A stretch of 64,000 nucleotides of DNA from positions 13,090,002 through 13,154,001 of the forward strand of contig NC_040032.1 of the NCBI RefSeq assembly GCF_000972845.2, written 5' to 3'. A program made the translations under genes and the position numbers. The stretch's first letter is position 1; each line of letters opens with the position of its first letter. A model generated the notes under the pieces. The model made no database searches. It was not told the DNA's origin and was given only the letters and a program-made list of their open reading frames with translations. Below are positions 48,600 to 60,500 of this stretch, piece after piece. The DNA comes from Larimichthys crocea (Eukaryota > Chordata > Actinopteri > Sciaenidae).

Positions 48600-49830
48600 C
48601 GGCTTGGAATGTCAAATTATTACTTTAGCTATCATCGCAGTCCTTGTACTTGATTTGCTCACTGTGTTACATCTTCTCAGAGATGACACATGGGCATTAG
48701 TAGCCTGTAGAAAGTCAGCATTATGTCGTTTTGGTCATTAAGGCAGTAAATCCTCACTTTCCCTTTGCCCTTTCCTTTTAGAGAGAGGGGTAATTAATCT
48801 ACATCATTTTACGAGCAGGATCACATATGAATATGCCGTTTAATGTCACTTTAATTGCCCTTTTATGATGCCCATTGGAATTACATTTTTTCTCACTTTT
48901 TGGAGTGACCAATTATAAAAAAAGGAGTCAAGTCTTTAGCAGGGACAGAGGACATAGGTCTTCAGCAGGGTTAACCATCAGGAATGAGTTGTTGCCCTGT
49001 GGCTGCCCAGGTTATATTTTTAAATCTCCATGAACTTCAGATTCTCTTTCACCATAAAAATGAGATGTTTAAATCGTGTAGCTTACTTAAAATAGAACTG
49101 TCAATGTGAATTGTTCTCCACTGTTGAGCAGCAGAGTCTGCCGCTTCTCCTTTCATTAAAAAAAAAAGGTAGTGGATGTGACCAATTTTCCCCGACGTGG
49201 CTCTCGGTTGTTCATTTAGTGGGCTCACTAATTTTCACAGAGAGGTGCCCTGTTGGCTTTGTCCTGACAGAGTGGGAGGAGAGTAGCCACCGAAAGGCCA
49301 CAGCTCCAATTACACGCAGCCTCTGCTCCTTAAATGTCAAACTACTTTGCATTACCCAAAGTGCAATGGCATTCAGCAGATATTAGCCCCACTCCAGCCA
49401 CATCTGTCACATTGTTTCATGTGGCTCCTCGAGCAAGAAGTAAATGATCGTTGAGTCCTCTTCTTTCTCTAACCCATCTTTTTTTTTGTGAATTTTCCAC
49501 CTCTCATTTCAAGGAGGTTTTTTGGGTGCCGATGAAAACTGTGTACCACAAAGTCAAATCAAGTAACAAATGGCTATAGAATGTCCTTCGACAGCTTTTG
49601 TAATTGCTTCAGAGTGAAGATTCATGATTCTCTGTTCAATGCTGTCGGTTCATTGGCTGCATTGCCACCCAGGGCCGCTGAACTTTTCCCATTAGAGACT
49701 CCACAGGCTTGACAATTTAGCTGCTTTGTTGATCATTAAGAGGGGAGATGCTGAGCTTCCCCTCTCTAATTAAACCTTGATTAGAAAATTGCTCTACCGC
49801 AGACACGACAGAGAAGAAAGTGTGAAGCAG
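48600..49830. other. Repeat-poor block, candidate regulatory cluster
   Basis: No mobile element recognised across 1.2 kb. Dense ATTA/TAAT cores occur at 48790 (GGTAATTAATC), 48852 (CTTTAATTGCCC) and 49770 (TCTAATTAAACC). This is an inferred candidate cluster of conserved regulatory elements. No coding exon recognised. Confidence 0.3.
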
Positions 49831-50534
49831 GGGACAGACGGGTGGCTGCAGTTGCCCTAAAGTGTGCAGGTGATGGCCATAAAAACACAGCAACACCTAC
49901 TCTCCTGTCAGCCTGCTCAATAAAAGTAAATTAATGTAATTAATAAATCAATCAATAGTGGCTCATCCACACTGACAGTAAATGCATTTGGAGTTCAAAA
50001 GAAATGTATAGATTCTGAGGAAACACATGATTGCAATGCTGTTTTGCAGCTGACTCGAAGGTTTCAGAGTCACATTCTCACTTGCAACCATACAAATTGA
50101 TTTAAACGATACGTAATTTGGAGTAAAAGCTCCACAAAGTAAAACTTTTGAGCAGTACGGCTATAAAATTTACACTTTGGGGACATAGACATCTGGACGC
50201 TTAATGGACTTACACGTATACTCTCCTTCAGGCATGATGCACATCTGGACGAGTGCTCACTTTTAAGAGCTGTGAAGGTTCGGACTACATATTGTGCCGT
50301 AAAAGCCTTTTGTGTGTAAAAGCCTCTTGTGTGAAGTCTCCAAGAGCCTTGCTAGTGGTGTTCCAAGGGAGAAGACTGGGGGATGAAGAGTTTCCAACAT
50401 GCCTTTCCAGCTGATGAAGTTATACTCCTATACTACCCCACTACATGCACTTATACGCTCACTAAAAACTGTAAGTAATGTTTCACTTATTAAGCAAAGT
50501 ATTCCCTTGATAAAAGGTAAAAACAGGTAGCATT
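49831..50534. other. Non-coding stretch with 17-bp tandem repeat
   Basis: At 50300-50333 a 17-base unit TAAAAGCCTTTTGTGTG is repeated once with a single difference. Nothing else is recognised. Confidence 0.5.
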
Positions 50535-50680
50535 CACTCCAGTGTGTAAGATTTCGGGGGCTCTATTTAAAGAATGTCAGAAATATAACATAGCTTCATT
50601 AGTGTAATCACCTGAGCGTAAGAATTGTTTTAATTCTTCACACATGTTCTTCTCCTAGGAAAGAGGGTGAAACGAGGGCG
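50535..50680 (-). mobile_element. Third copy of the MITE family, truncated and reversed
   Basis: CACTCCAGTGTGTAAGATTT with GGGGGCTCTAT, then CTTCATTAGTGTAATCACCT, corresponds to the right end of the family (as at 44533) in reverse orientation. The far end is not recognisable, so this is a truncated or strongly diverged copy. Confidence 0.7.
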
Positions 50681-53600
50681 TTGTAATTCACAAGTATACT
50701 GATAGATATTACATATAAATGCAGTAATTGTGGTAAAATTATGTTTTTTGTTAATGAAGTGTGAACACTCCTCCAAATAGGGGCCATGCTGATCACCGTC
50801 ATACCTCATAAAGTACCTCATACAACCCCACAACAAAGCCAAACTATCCCTGTAAGCGTGGCGTGGAAAAAATGATTCACTAGCTCTGCACTATGTCTAT
50901 TAAACCAATAAATTGTTCTTCCAGTTTTATATTAATAGACTGAAAAAAGTGCTGAATTATTGCAGTTTTTTTACTCTGATGTCTGAGTGGCCAACCTTTG
51001 ATTATTCTTTGTTTGAGTATTCTGAAGCAGTCCACTCTTCACTTCCACCCCCAGCTGAGATGTAGGATATAGAAAACACCTGAGCTCAGAATAGTTCCTC
51101 TGACTTTTTCCTCTGCTGTGAAGAAAGGCAGCTTTCCTCATTGCCATTCCTGCAACATACTGCAGTCAGTTTCAATCCTATCCAAGCACCCAGCTCTCCA
51201 AAAAAGTGCAGCAGGGTGGAGACATGTTGAGCGGTACGGTTCCCTCCTTTGCGACCTCTGTAACATCCACCCCGTCTGTAAAAAAGGTGGAAGAGTTACA
51301 AAAATCATAATGTAAAAACCAAACTTGTGGTGTCGTTCACTCTCCTCCACATCTCCTCTGCTGTTACTAAAGTTCACTAAGGATTCCCGGAGGAGTTACG
51401 TCATCCACGTCAGTGCCAGCAGCTGACCTCTTCAAACACTCTCTCCATCATACACAGACAGCCTGATCCGATGCCTGACCTGTCTTTCATCAAACATCTG
51501 TTCCTACGCTCAGTTGTCCAGTCATCATGTTCTGTGAAGAGCTCCATCCTTCATGCAACTTGTTTTTGCTCTACATCCAACCTTGTCTACTAGAAACTAT
51601 ATTTATAGACGACTGATTTGCAACAGCAAATAGGGCACCTGATTTGTTTTTGTTTTTTTAATAAAGCTGTCCAAAATGCAACTGAAAAATGGTCACTAAC
51701 ACCATAATGTGTTTTTTCCGACAATATCAGCTCTTGTAATAAAATATCTGCTTGCAGTAACAAAAGGCATAACATTTTCTTATTATATTTAGCGCTTTAA
51801 GATTTGGGAAGCGTGGTGTTCTTGACAATACAGGTAAATTCAAAAGTGTTTTAACCAGTGGTGTTACCATCTAAACCCAACCCAAAGCTGCAATTAGGGT
51901 ACAAACCGGAGACTCCAGTGTAAAGGTCCAAAACTCTGGCACTACTTCTGTGCAACTTCCGTGTGGTACAAGAACGTAACACTTTCACTCCCACTGAACA
52001 TAATCCAGCCAGCAATAACTATGTTTTTATAAAAACACAAAGAAAAACGAGTCATATGTTTGTCTATTTACTTGAACAGGCAACGATACACGTGCATAAA
52101 GTCTGATTCATTACATAATCAACCAGTGAAGAATAAAAGCTGTGAAAACCACTGAGTCACTGCCATTAAATGCACATGTTAGCATTTGCTTTCATAAAGG
52201 GCCAGGGTTAACTGACAGCCAGTGGACCGTGCGGCCGAGCCATTACCATAGTTTTGCATTCTCTAATGTCATTTTCTACAAGGTTAGGCTTCATGTAATC
52301 ATTGCCCCAGGATAGCAGTAGGCTATGAGAGATAGAGAGCGCGGAGGAGTGGTGGAGCAGTGGGCCACTTGTTTGACTTAATGAGACTGATCTGAACAGA
52401 TGGAGGAGAGACTCCCAGGTTGCTCTGACACCAAGTCTGCTTCAGTTGGCCACTCATCTATTTAGACTCTCTGCTGCTCAGGCCTACAAAATTAAACTTT
52501 GTGTGTTGTGTCTGTGTGGACTTGTGACTTGACTGCTGTCAAGATTTGGATGACCTGAAAAATAAAAGAGACCTCCTAGTTCAGTACATAGAAGTATCAT
52601 TTTTACCATTTCTGTGCAGTCACTGATGTGTCTTGCCCCATCCTTTGCCTCACATAATCTCACTTTTGAGTGTCAGTCTGTACTTATTCCATCCATGTAC
52701 AACCTAACCCAACCGAAGAAGGCCACTCTAACTTATAATCTCTTACCACAGTGAAAGCAAGGCTTCTTAAAAGAGAGACTTTGCCCCTTGCCAACCTTGG
52801 TGAAGGTGAACTGGTGTTTCAAATAGTGGATGGTTTTCATGGAAGGCCGAGTTTTTTTTTTTGACAATTTACAACGGCAAAAACACACTTCAGTGGTGCA
52901 AAAATAAAAATGTCTTTCCTGACGTGTGACAAAGTGGATTTGGTTTGCATTCCAAGCAGCTGCTGAAATCCAGTATACCTGCCTTCAACAAAGACATGAC
53001 AGCTACAGTATCCTCTTCCTTTGACTCGTTTGTTGTCCTGTCTGCTTCAGTACTGAGAAAAATCTTTTCTTCTAACTTCTAAGAGACACACAATAAATCC
53101 TTCCTGCTCTTTGTTGCTGTGTGAAAACTTCATTCCTCTCTGTGCTCCCTCTCCTCTGTTTGCCTACTTTCTTTGGGTTCTTTGGGGTCATAAGTCATAT
53201 TTCTATATATCTAGAGTACATCATATTACATTTACCTCAGTTGACACATGCTGATAATTTGATCAATTTGAATTCCCAGTTTCATTTTTTAGTATAATTC
53301 TGCTTTCAGCCTCAACACAAGTCTTGAATTGGACTCCCTGTTAATATATCAGACCCTGTCACAGTATCAACATCCAGACTCAAAGCAAACTTCTTCAACA
53401 CTGACTACATCTTACTCTCAGCCGTTTTCTTACTTGTCCTATTATAACGATAAAACTGTTAGTGTACTGTTTTTAGAACGTATCTGCTACTTTCTTGGAC
53501 ACTGCTCAACCCATTTGTAATCATGACCACGTTGTAGTGTGATTCAACATGTTCTCACTGTGAGTCATCTTATATTACACCACTGCTGTTGCAGACTCTC

Positions 53601-54205
53601 TCTCTCTGTGATGTCCCAATGGGGTTAATTTCAGCTTGTTTGCTGTTTCTCCACACTGTCAGATGCTCTCTCTGTAGTTGTCAACTACCATTTTACAACA
53701 TTTTTTTTTTTACAAATTTAGATGATACAAGTACCAGTAGCTATGAGATCTGATGTAACTCTCAAGCTACTGCATAAGGTAGAGAAACTATATTAATGAA
53801 AATATGGAACATGTTAATCTGGCATGGTGTTGCTGTGTTATTTGGAAAGGTCTGTATAGGATGTATCTGTGTAATTCTGTCATTTCTGCTGTAAAACACA
53901 TCAACAGACACTCCAACATATGCTCAAATGCCCCAGGCATTCAGTGCCACTAAAAACTAGCTCACAGTTGGAGTGCCCTTCACCGCACCAGTACAGTGCA
54001 CACATGACCTACTCCTATTAACTATTTTTGATCATGGTAATATCACTGAACCCTGATCAGTTTAGCTAAGAACCATTTCCTTTACATACACAATGAGCTC
54101 ACTGACGCTGCAAACCCCCACAGTCTCAAATGTTAACAGTGACTGTTTATACTCTGAACTACTGAGATTTCCTTCCATCATAGGCCCCTGGGAGGATAGG
54201 ATTCT
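50681..54205. other. Non-coding stretch
   Basis: No gene recognised. T runs lie at 52853-52862 and 53700-53711. CAGTGGTGCA at 52891 recalls a hAT terminus but has no partner. Frames such as 51138-51377 (minus) and 53329-53520 (plus) lack domains. Confidence 0.45.
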
Positions 54206-54420
54206 CCCTCCGCCAGCTGGAGAGTGAGACACAGAGGAAAAAGAGAGCAAAAATGAGAAAGGGAAAGAGACAGCAGAGGAAAAAGTACACAAAGAAACTG
54301 AAATCCCTTCCCTCTGGGGAGAGACTCTCTGGTGTCTTTACCCGCTTCTTATCTGATGAGCCTTTGGAGGATAAGAGTCTCTTTCTCTCTCTCTCCACGA
54401 TGCCTGGCAGAGAGAGAGAT
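54206..54420. repeat. Purine-rich then pyrimidine-rich tracts
   Basis: The plus strand from about 54216 to 54300 is almost all purine (GAGAAAGGGAAAGAGACAGC and similar). A CT tract at 54381-54396 and a GA tract at 54409-54419 follow. The 136-codon minus frame (54159-54569) and an 81-codon plus frame both run through it and owe their Phe/Leu/Ser and Arg/Lys content to it. Confidence 0.75.
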
Positions 54421-55549
54421 CCTCTCAGCTCTGTGGTCAGAGTCGACCCTGTATGACAGACAGGCAGACACTGGCGCTGGCAGGCATTGCTGTCAAAAAG
54501 AGGCAAGAACAAGGTGGGATGGCTTGGAGCTAATGGCAGGATGGTGGCAGGAAGTCTGCACAGAATCACACTACTAAAAACCTTGTGAGATACAGTTGCA
54601 CACTGGCCATAATTGAGTTGAAAGCATTACTGAATATTTAATTTGTGCTGTGGGAATTGGATTTTTGAGAGCTCAGCAAAAGCTAAGTGGGAATGGGATA
54701 TTTTTATTACAGCTAATGACACTTGCATAATTCCCACCCCTCGTCTGGACCTATTCTGCAAACATAGTTAGTTTTAAAACCAAGAAAACATTCATTAGGC
54801 TTAATTTGTGCAATTCTGTAAACAAACTTAACTTTAGTCAATTTCTAAAGGCCAATTTATGAATCAAATCTATTTTGAGTCAGCCAATTACCATCAACTT
54901 TGTTCTTGGGTCAGAGCATTACCAGAGGCAACAGGACCGCTCATTAACTACAACAGTTAAAGGGAGCTCCAGGACCCAGCGGTGAGCTCAGGGCCAGCCA
55001 TCTGTAAGCTCGAGTTCAATGGGGCGACAGTCTCCCTTGCATACCGAGCGCACACTGTGACCCAGAGAGAGTAAGCTCTGTTCCCTGCTAATCAGAAACA
55101 TTTCTCCAGACCCCAAGATGAGAAGAGGTCTGGTCTACAGCCACTCTGAAAAACTCTGCTCCCTATTCTTCATTCCCTTGCTCAAACACACGCTCTCTTC
55201 TATCCTCACCCATTGGAACAAACCCAGTGGGACCAGGGGATCCAGCCAGGAAAGGGAGCTAACTGGCTTCGCTAATACACCGCCTGTCACAAGGGAGCTG
55301 GTGGGCTACTTAGCCCAGCTGGAGCTCTCTGATCCCTTGGCTCACAATGGATGGATCCTTACCAATTATCCCTGGGGGTTCTTGTCAAAGAGGAAAAAAA
55401 CAAATGGTGATGTCTCCCATTCTTACAATGTTGCATGTAAAGCTTTATTGTGCCACTAATAAAAAGAGGATCAGTACTACAAGGTGGTATTGACTCAGTG
55501 ATGCTCATTGAAATTTTGACCTGATGATGTTGCTAGATGAAAAGTTAAC
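54421..55549. other. Non-coding stretch, higher-complexity part
   Basis: From about 54890 to 55440 the sequence is unique and balanced in composition. A 113-codon plus frame (55118-55459) begins there, but its peptide has no domain I recognise and no splice sites frame it. Regulatory sequence is the more likely reading. Confidence 0.35.
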
Positions 55550-55680
55550 ACTGAAGGAATTCAATTTCCTCCTCTGGGGACCATGAATGTTTGTACACAA
55601 TATCCTGGAAATTCGTCCAGTAGTTGCTGATCTTTTTCAGTCTGGACCAAAGCGGTGGACCGACTGAAAGACTCTGAACA
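55550..55680 (-). repeat. Teleost dispersed repeat, family A (reverse fragment)
   Basis: CCTCCTCTGGGGACCATGAA, TGTTTGTACACAATATCC, TCGTCCAGTAGTTGCTGATC and TCAGTCTGGACCAAAGCGGT with GGACCGACTGA are the hallmark words of the family also seen at 11220-11600, same orientation. Short, non-coding. Confidence 0.78.
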
Positions 55681-55691
55681 CACCTGATATG

Positions 55692-55813
55692 TGTCTCAAT
55701 TCTGATACTTCCATTAGTACACTTATACACTGTGTGCAATGTGTACTTTCTGGTGTACTGCCACAATATTTGCAGGGTTGTGTTCTCAATTCGAGTACGG
55801 CCGTTGTGCACTT
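55692..55813. repeat. Diverged direct repeat, period 89
   Basis: A 33-base segment beginning TGTCTCAATTCTGATACTT (55692-55724) recurs in altered form at 55781-55813 (TGTTCTCAATTCGAGTACGG...). About two thirds of positions agree. It may be part of an unrecognised transposon end. Confidence 0.5.
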
Positions 55814-57505
55814 ACTGGAAATACTTGCAGCATTTTGGAAACATACACTTGACTACCAAAATATAAATATAAAACATATCTTCAACTTAGATTTGTATAT
55901 TATATAGTATTCACCACAACTGCTTCAGCTCCAGCAGCTTCCTCAGCCACTATTTGCTGACCACTATTGGGAAGTGGTCATGTGATATATAATAAATTCA
56001 CCTACTCACATTCAGTTTACATTAAAGAAACATTTCTAGTTACATGTAGCTTGTTGGTTTTGGTTATCGGTCAAGCTGCGGGCTATTCCAAGAATATTTT
56101 GTTTGCTGGACACAGAATCAGGTGGTTAATCATTTAAAAATGTTTATCCTTGAGTTTTCTAAGAGTAAGAACTTCTGATCCTCAGGCAGAGAGATCTACA
56201 TCCTGTACAAATCTGAAGCATGACGACTTTTGAAGTGGAATTTCAATTTAAAAAACTAATTTATTGACAAGATCATGATTTTCAAGGTTTCTTAAGAATT
56301 TCAAAAAGGTCAAAATTATTTTTTATTCCACACTTAAATCCATTTCAAGGTTTGTGGAAACCCTGAATATTTGAGCTAACAAAACAGAACAATGCATTAA
56401 TTAAATCGCTCTCATTCAGTGATTAATTTATTTCCTCTTCATGCCAAGTCTACATTATTATGGATTCATAATTTCCTCAATCAGCCTCAATTCTGCAAGA
56501 AAGGATTAATGCACTCCTGTGAGTTTTTTAAAATGGTATTTAAAGATTCAATAAAACATTAGGTGTGATTACCACAATAAAACGGCTCTGAACAATGTAA
56601 TGATTTAAGGTCAAATGATCTCAGGCAGTCCATTTTTAGTGTACACTGTGTGTATTCTCATTCTAAACCAACATTTTCTCTCTTTTACCTCAGTCACAAA
56701 CTATACTATCATATTAGGACAAATGACATGAATGAGGTCAAGTTGATTTACAGACAAACATGATATCCATTGTCCTTGACCTGGTGAAAACATCTTCCCA
56801 TTTCATAGTTAAAATCTTGATCTTTTATCTTTAATTTCTCTCTGGTACAATCTCAAGGACATGAAGGTCATTCAACAGCCTATATAGTCCCCTCTTCGTG
56901 AAAAAGCAGCGGGTGGAAGATCCCAGTGACCTAAATAACTTTTCCTGCTGTGATCTGAGAAGCCTTATTTCAGTCAGCCAACAATCTGGAACAGATTTTC
57001 TATGCAAACACAGAGTATGAACTAAGTTGATATTTAGTGTCTGACCACGTCCTCCCACATAAGCACACTCCACGCCTGATCGATCTAAACCCAGCAACCC
57101 ACGACGAGTAAAACACGCACCAGATAATTATCAACTTAAGCATGATAGACAGAATGATAACGTCTTGAGAGACACTCACTAGTTATATTATTTAACGCTG
57201 ATGAACAAGTTAAGGTGTAATTATGATAACAATAGTGTAGCAACCTCTAACAAACCCCCATTGCTTTAGTGCCTGCTTGATTGATGCATTTGATACCTTC
57301 CATATATTTTTTCCCCCGCCACTGCTGGCTGGATTAACTTTGTGATGTGAACAACAAAATGTAGATGACAACATCTGTGATGATGTAATATTACAGAGGA
57401 TAACATTACAGCTTTCAGCCTGTCAGTCAGCACATAAAGCGAGGCTGACAGGTATTCTATACAGTGATTGACAGTTTCTCACCGTTTAATGACATTGTAG
57501 CTCAC
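55814..57505. other. Non-coding stretch, AT-rich
   Basis: No gene recognised. The 88-codon minus frame at 56831-57097 shows no domain I know. It lies just downstream of the minus-strand exon candidate but has no evident acceptor. Confidence 0.4.
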
Positions 57506-57569
57506 CGTACTCCGGGTATTTTCTTTTCAACGGCGGTTCCCCTCTCCTCTCTCCCCTGGATATTGCCAT
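57506..57569 (-). other. Candidate first coding exon, minus strand
   Basis: On the minus strand GAGATGG gives a start codon (57569-57567) with purine at -3 and G at +4. It is followed by 21 codons plus one base, then TACG|GTGAGC, a good donor (GT at 57505-57504). The peptide would start MAISRGERRGEPPLKRKYPEY, basic and hydrophilic, and I do not recognise its family. Upstream on the same strand is a CRE-like GTGACGTTA (near 57667-57675). The frame is also open upstream of the ATG, and no second exon was found, so chance remains quite possible. Confidence 0.2.
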
Positions 57570-60500
57570 CTCAGACTGATTTGTTGTGTAAGGGATAGAT
57601 GGTAGGGTGTGAAATAGACTGGTAGAATCCCAAAGCAGACTGCAGTAATGAAAAGTTATGACTATAACGTCACTTCTAAAGTGCGACAAACATCTCGTAA
57701 AAACCAGCACAGGCATTAATGCGGGGAGAGGTGGCTACAGCCCGGCATAAAGACACAGTAGTTTACTGGCATTGTACATTACCAAAATATAATTAGTGTA
57801 ACTTCTGGTGTCAACTAGTGAAGGTGCAACATTTAAGGTATGTGGACTAGTTGCACACATACCTACATGAAACAACCAGTGTACTGCACAACATTAAAGC
57901 ATTATTTAGAATTATTATGAATACAAATGCAACATATGGGTTGATAGCAGCAGCATAGAGCAGAAATTAACCAGCAGCTGCAAAACATCACCTGCAAGCA
58001 GATATACAGGACTTTAAACAGCCAGCAGAAATATAGCCGAGATCAACAAGCGTACCATCACAACTGAACAGAACCAAGACACGCACATGTGTACGTGCAT
58101 CTTAGCCCAAGGTGCAAACAGTAATCCTACCCGAAGTGAAACTGTATTTTTCAGGCATCTCAGTAAAGGCTGCAGGCCCAAAGCAACCAAAAGTGTAGAC
58201 AGGAAAACAACAGCTTCTGGGTTGAAGAGGGGTCTGTGGTCCACAGCTAGGAAGAGCCCTGCAGGCTGCCATGCAAACAACAGTCACCATGAACGCATGA
58301 ACATTAGGAAGTGACGTTTGCTTCCAAAATGCCAAATGAGCAGTAGATGTAGCAGCTTACACTCTCACAGAGAAAACACTTACTGCGATGTCCACGCTCA
58401 ATTCCAGCTGGGCACTGAAAACTAAACCACCCAATTACAGAACTCTGTGATGGATACGAGCTGCCCGAGAGAAAGGAGCATGTTTTGTGTGAGTGTGGCG
58501 GTGCTGATCACACAGGTGTTTCCACTTCTGGGTGATTAGACTTCTGCTCAGGTTGACGTTGAAGAAGTTATGCTGGGATTTCTGGAGGTCATTAAAGTTT
58601 TTATACTCACAGAGTAGTTCAAACCGAGAGACAAAAATCAAGCATGGCGTACGTTCCCCTTTACAGGAGACATTTTGAGTGATTCACTGTCACACTGTGA
58701 CTGTTAGTTACCGAGACACTTGAACAGAGCTACAGTACTGTTTGCTTGATTAGTTACACCTGTCACGCCTTTTCCTACTTTGTGAAAGAGTCCTGTACAT
58801 TCCCCGAGTCTAATCAGGATCAACAAAATAAGTGAAAACACCTGTGTGGGTGTACTTTGAACGTGTAGGCATGTTAATTTCCCACTAAACGTCATTCTGC
58901 TAACAACATAATTTCATTAACGCTGTAAACCTCACATAAACTGACTGATGGACTGGTCGCACAGCAGACATTTTTGACATATCATTGCTGGAAACTCTAC
59001 AGCTACATTCCACTTAGGGCAGGTTCTGCCATTGTGTGTGCTGGGTTTACTGTCACTGTTGCTGGGACACTTAATTGAACTGAGATGCTGTCACTATTAT
59101 TAAGTCCACCTGTGTGTTTCCCTGCTGTGACGAGTCAAAATGTCTGCTGTGAAACCGGTCCATTTTAGATCATTAGCAAGTTCGATGTGGTCAGCAAACA
59201 CCCGCCAAGACGAGCCTTTTTTTTCTCAGAAATAGCTGTAGCCAATGAAATTGATTTGAGTTTCTGTTAAACAGATCAGTATGATAGCTCAGATGATGCA
59301 TCAGTGAAACAGTAAGAGGTGCGTCTGAATCTGGCTTTGATTCACTACGGATTGTTGAACACTGAATGTTACTAAAATAAAAATGAACTGCGAGCCGCGC
59401 ACATTGTACATTTTGTAAAAAAACACAGTGAATCCGATCGTCTCTGGACTCAACTGTGCTGAAACTGTATTTGTCCTACTCCCCTTGTGTTCAACGGGTA
59501 TTAGAGCTGCCTGAAGGCATTCTATTGAGTAAGCCAGCAGCATTGCCAAGGCAAAGACACCTCATTTCATTGATCGAGACTCAAAGAGGCTTGGCAAAGA
59601 GTCGCCAAAACAAAATAGATGCAGTTGTTCTTTCAAATGACACTGTTGTCAAAAAGTCCCGAGGGTTTTTATGCACTAGCTCGTATAGTAAGCGTGACAG
59701 ATTCCACAGATATCAGTAGTTTGCCATTTAGGGAGTGCCTACACGTGCTACGATTACATTACCTATGATCAAAACTAGCAACTTTACTAACAGCCAAACA
59801 TCAAGCAAGTGCAACAACACAAGACATAGCAGGCAACTAATATTACTTACTAGTTCAACAGCAAGCCCAGCTCAGCGTCGGTCTTTCAGCCTTTTATTTC
59901 ATAGGTTCTCGACAATGACTAAAAGCCAGTCCGGTGGCCTCAGTCATTCTCTCCTTTCCTCTTCTTAGCTTCGTCTGTCAATGTCCTATTGGGTTTCTTA
60001 GTCTCTGCCATAGAGGCTGCTGAGGCTGATTACATTGCACACTTGCCCAGCTCCGGTTCTGGCATGACACCAGCTTAGCTCCCTGCCAGCATTCCTCCAT
60101 GCCCCAGGCCTGAAAATCTCATTTTAGTGTTATATGCTTCTCACAGGAGATTGTACCCGGAGCACAAAGTTACATAGTGCAGAAACAGGGGTACTGGCAT
60201 ACCAAATGAACTTTCCCACATGAGGAATGGAGGAACGCCAATGTTTAAACACATGGCAGCCCTGCAAGAGCTTTCCTGATCATGAGAGAGTACATTTCGA
60301 TGGTTTGGTTGCATTCAGAGTTTTGCTATGTGCCGATTCGGGGCTCACTCTGCCTCAGATGAAGACTTTTAGCAACACTTCACGCTGGTGATGTGAGCAA
60401 GATGCTTTTTGACACTGCACACTCACAGTTCTGGGGATCGCACTGGCAGTAGGGCGAGAGTTGACTGATTTATTTTGGCATTACACACCTCAAGTTCTGG

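Noticed and set aside
52891..52900. CAGTGGTGCA resembling a hAT transposon terminus
   Set aside because: No inverted partner and no target-site duplication were found nearby.
54159..54569. 136-codon minus-strand open frame
   Set aside because: Created by a purine-rich tract on the plus strand, which gives poly-Phe/Leu/Ser on the minus strand.
58102..58335. Possible mini-exon on the minus strand near 58140-58180
   Set aside because: An acceptor-like and a donor-like site exist, but the short segment has no recognisable coding content and no partner exon.
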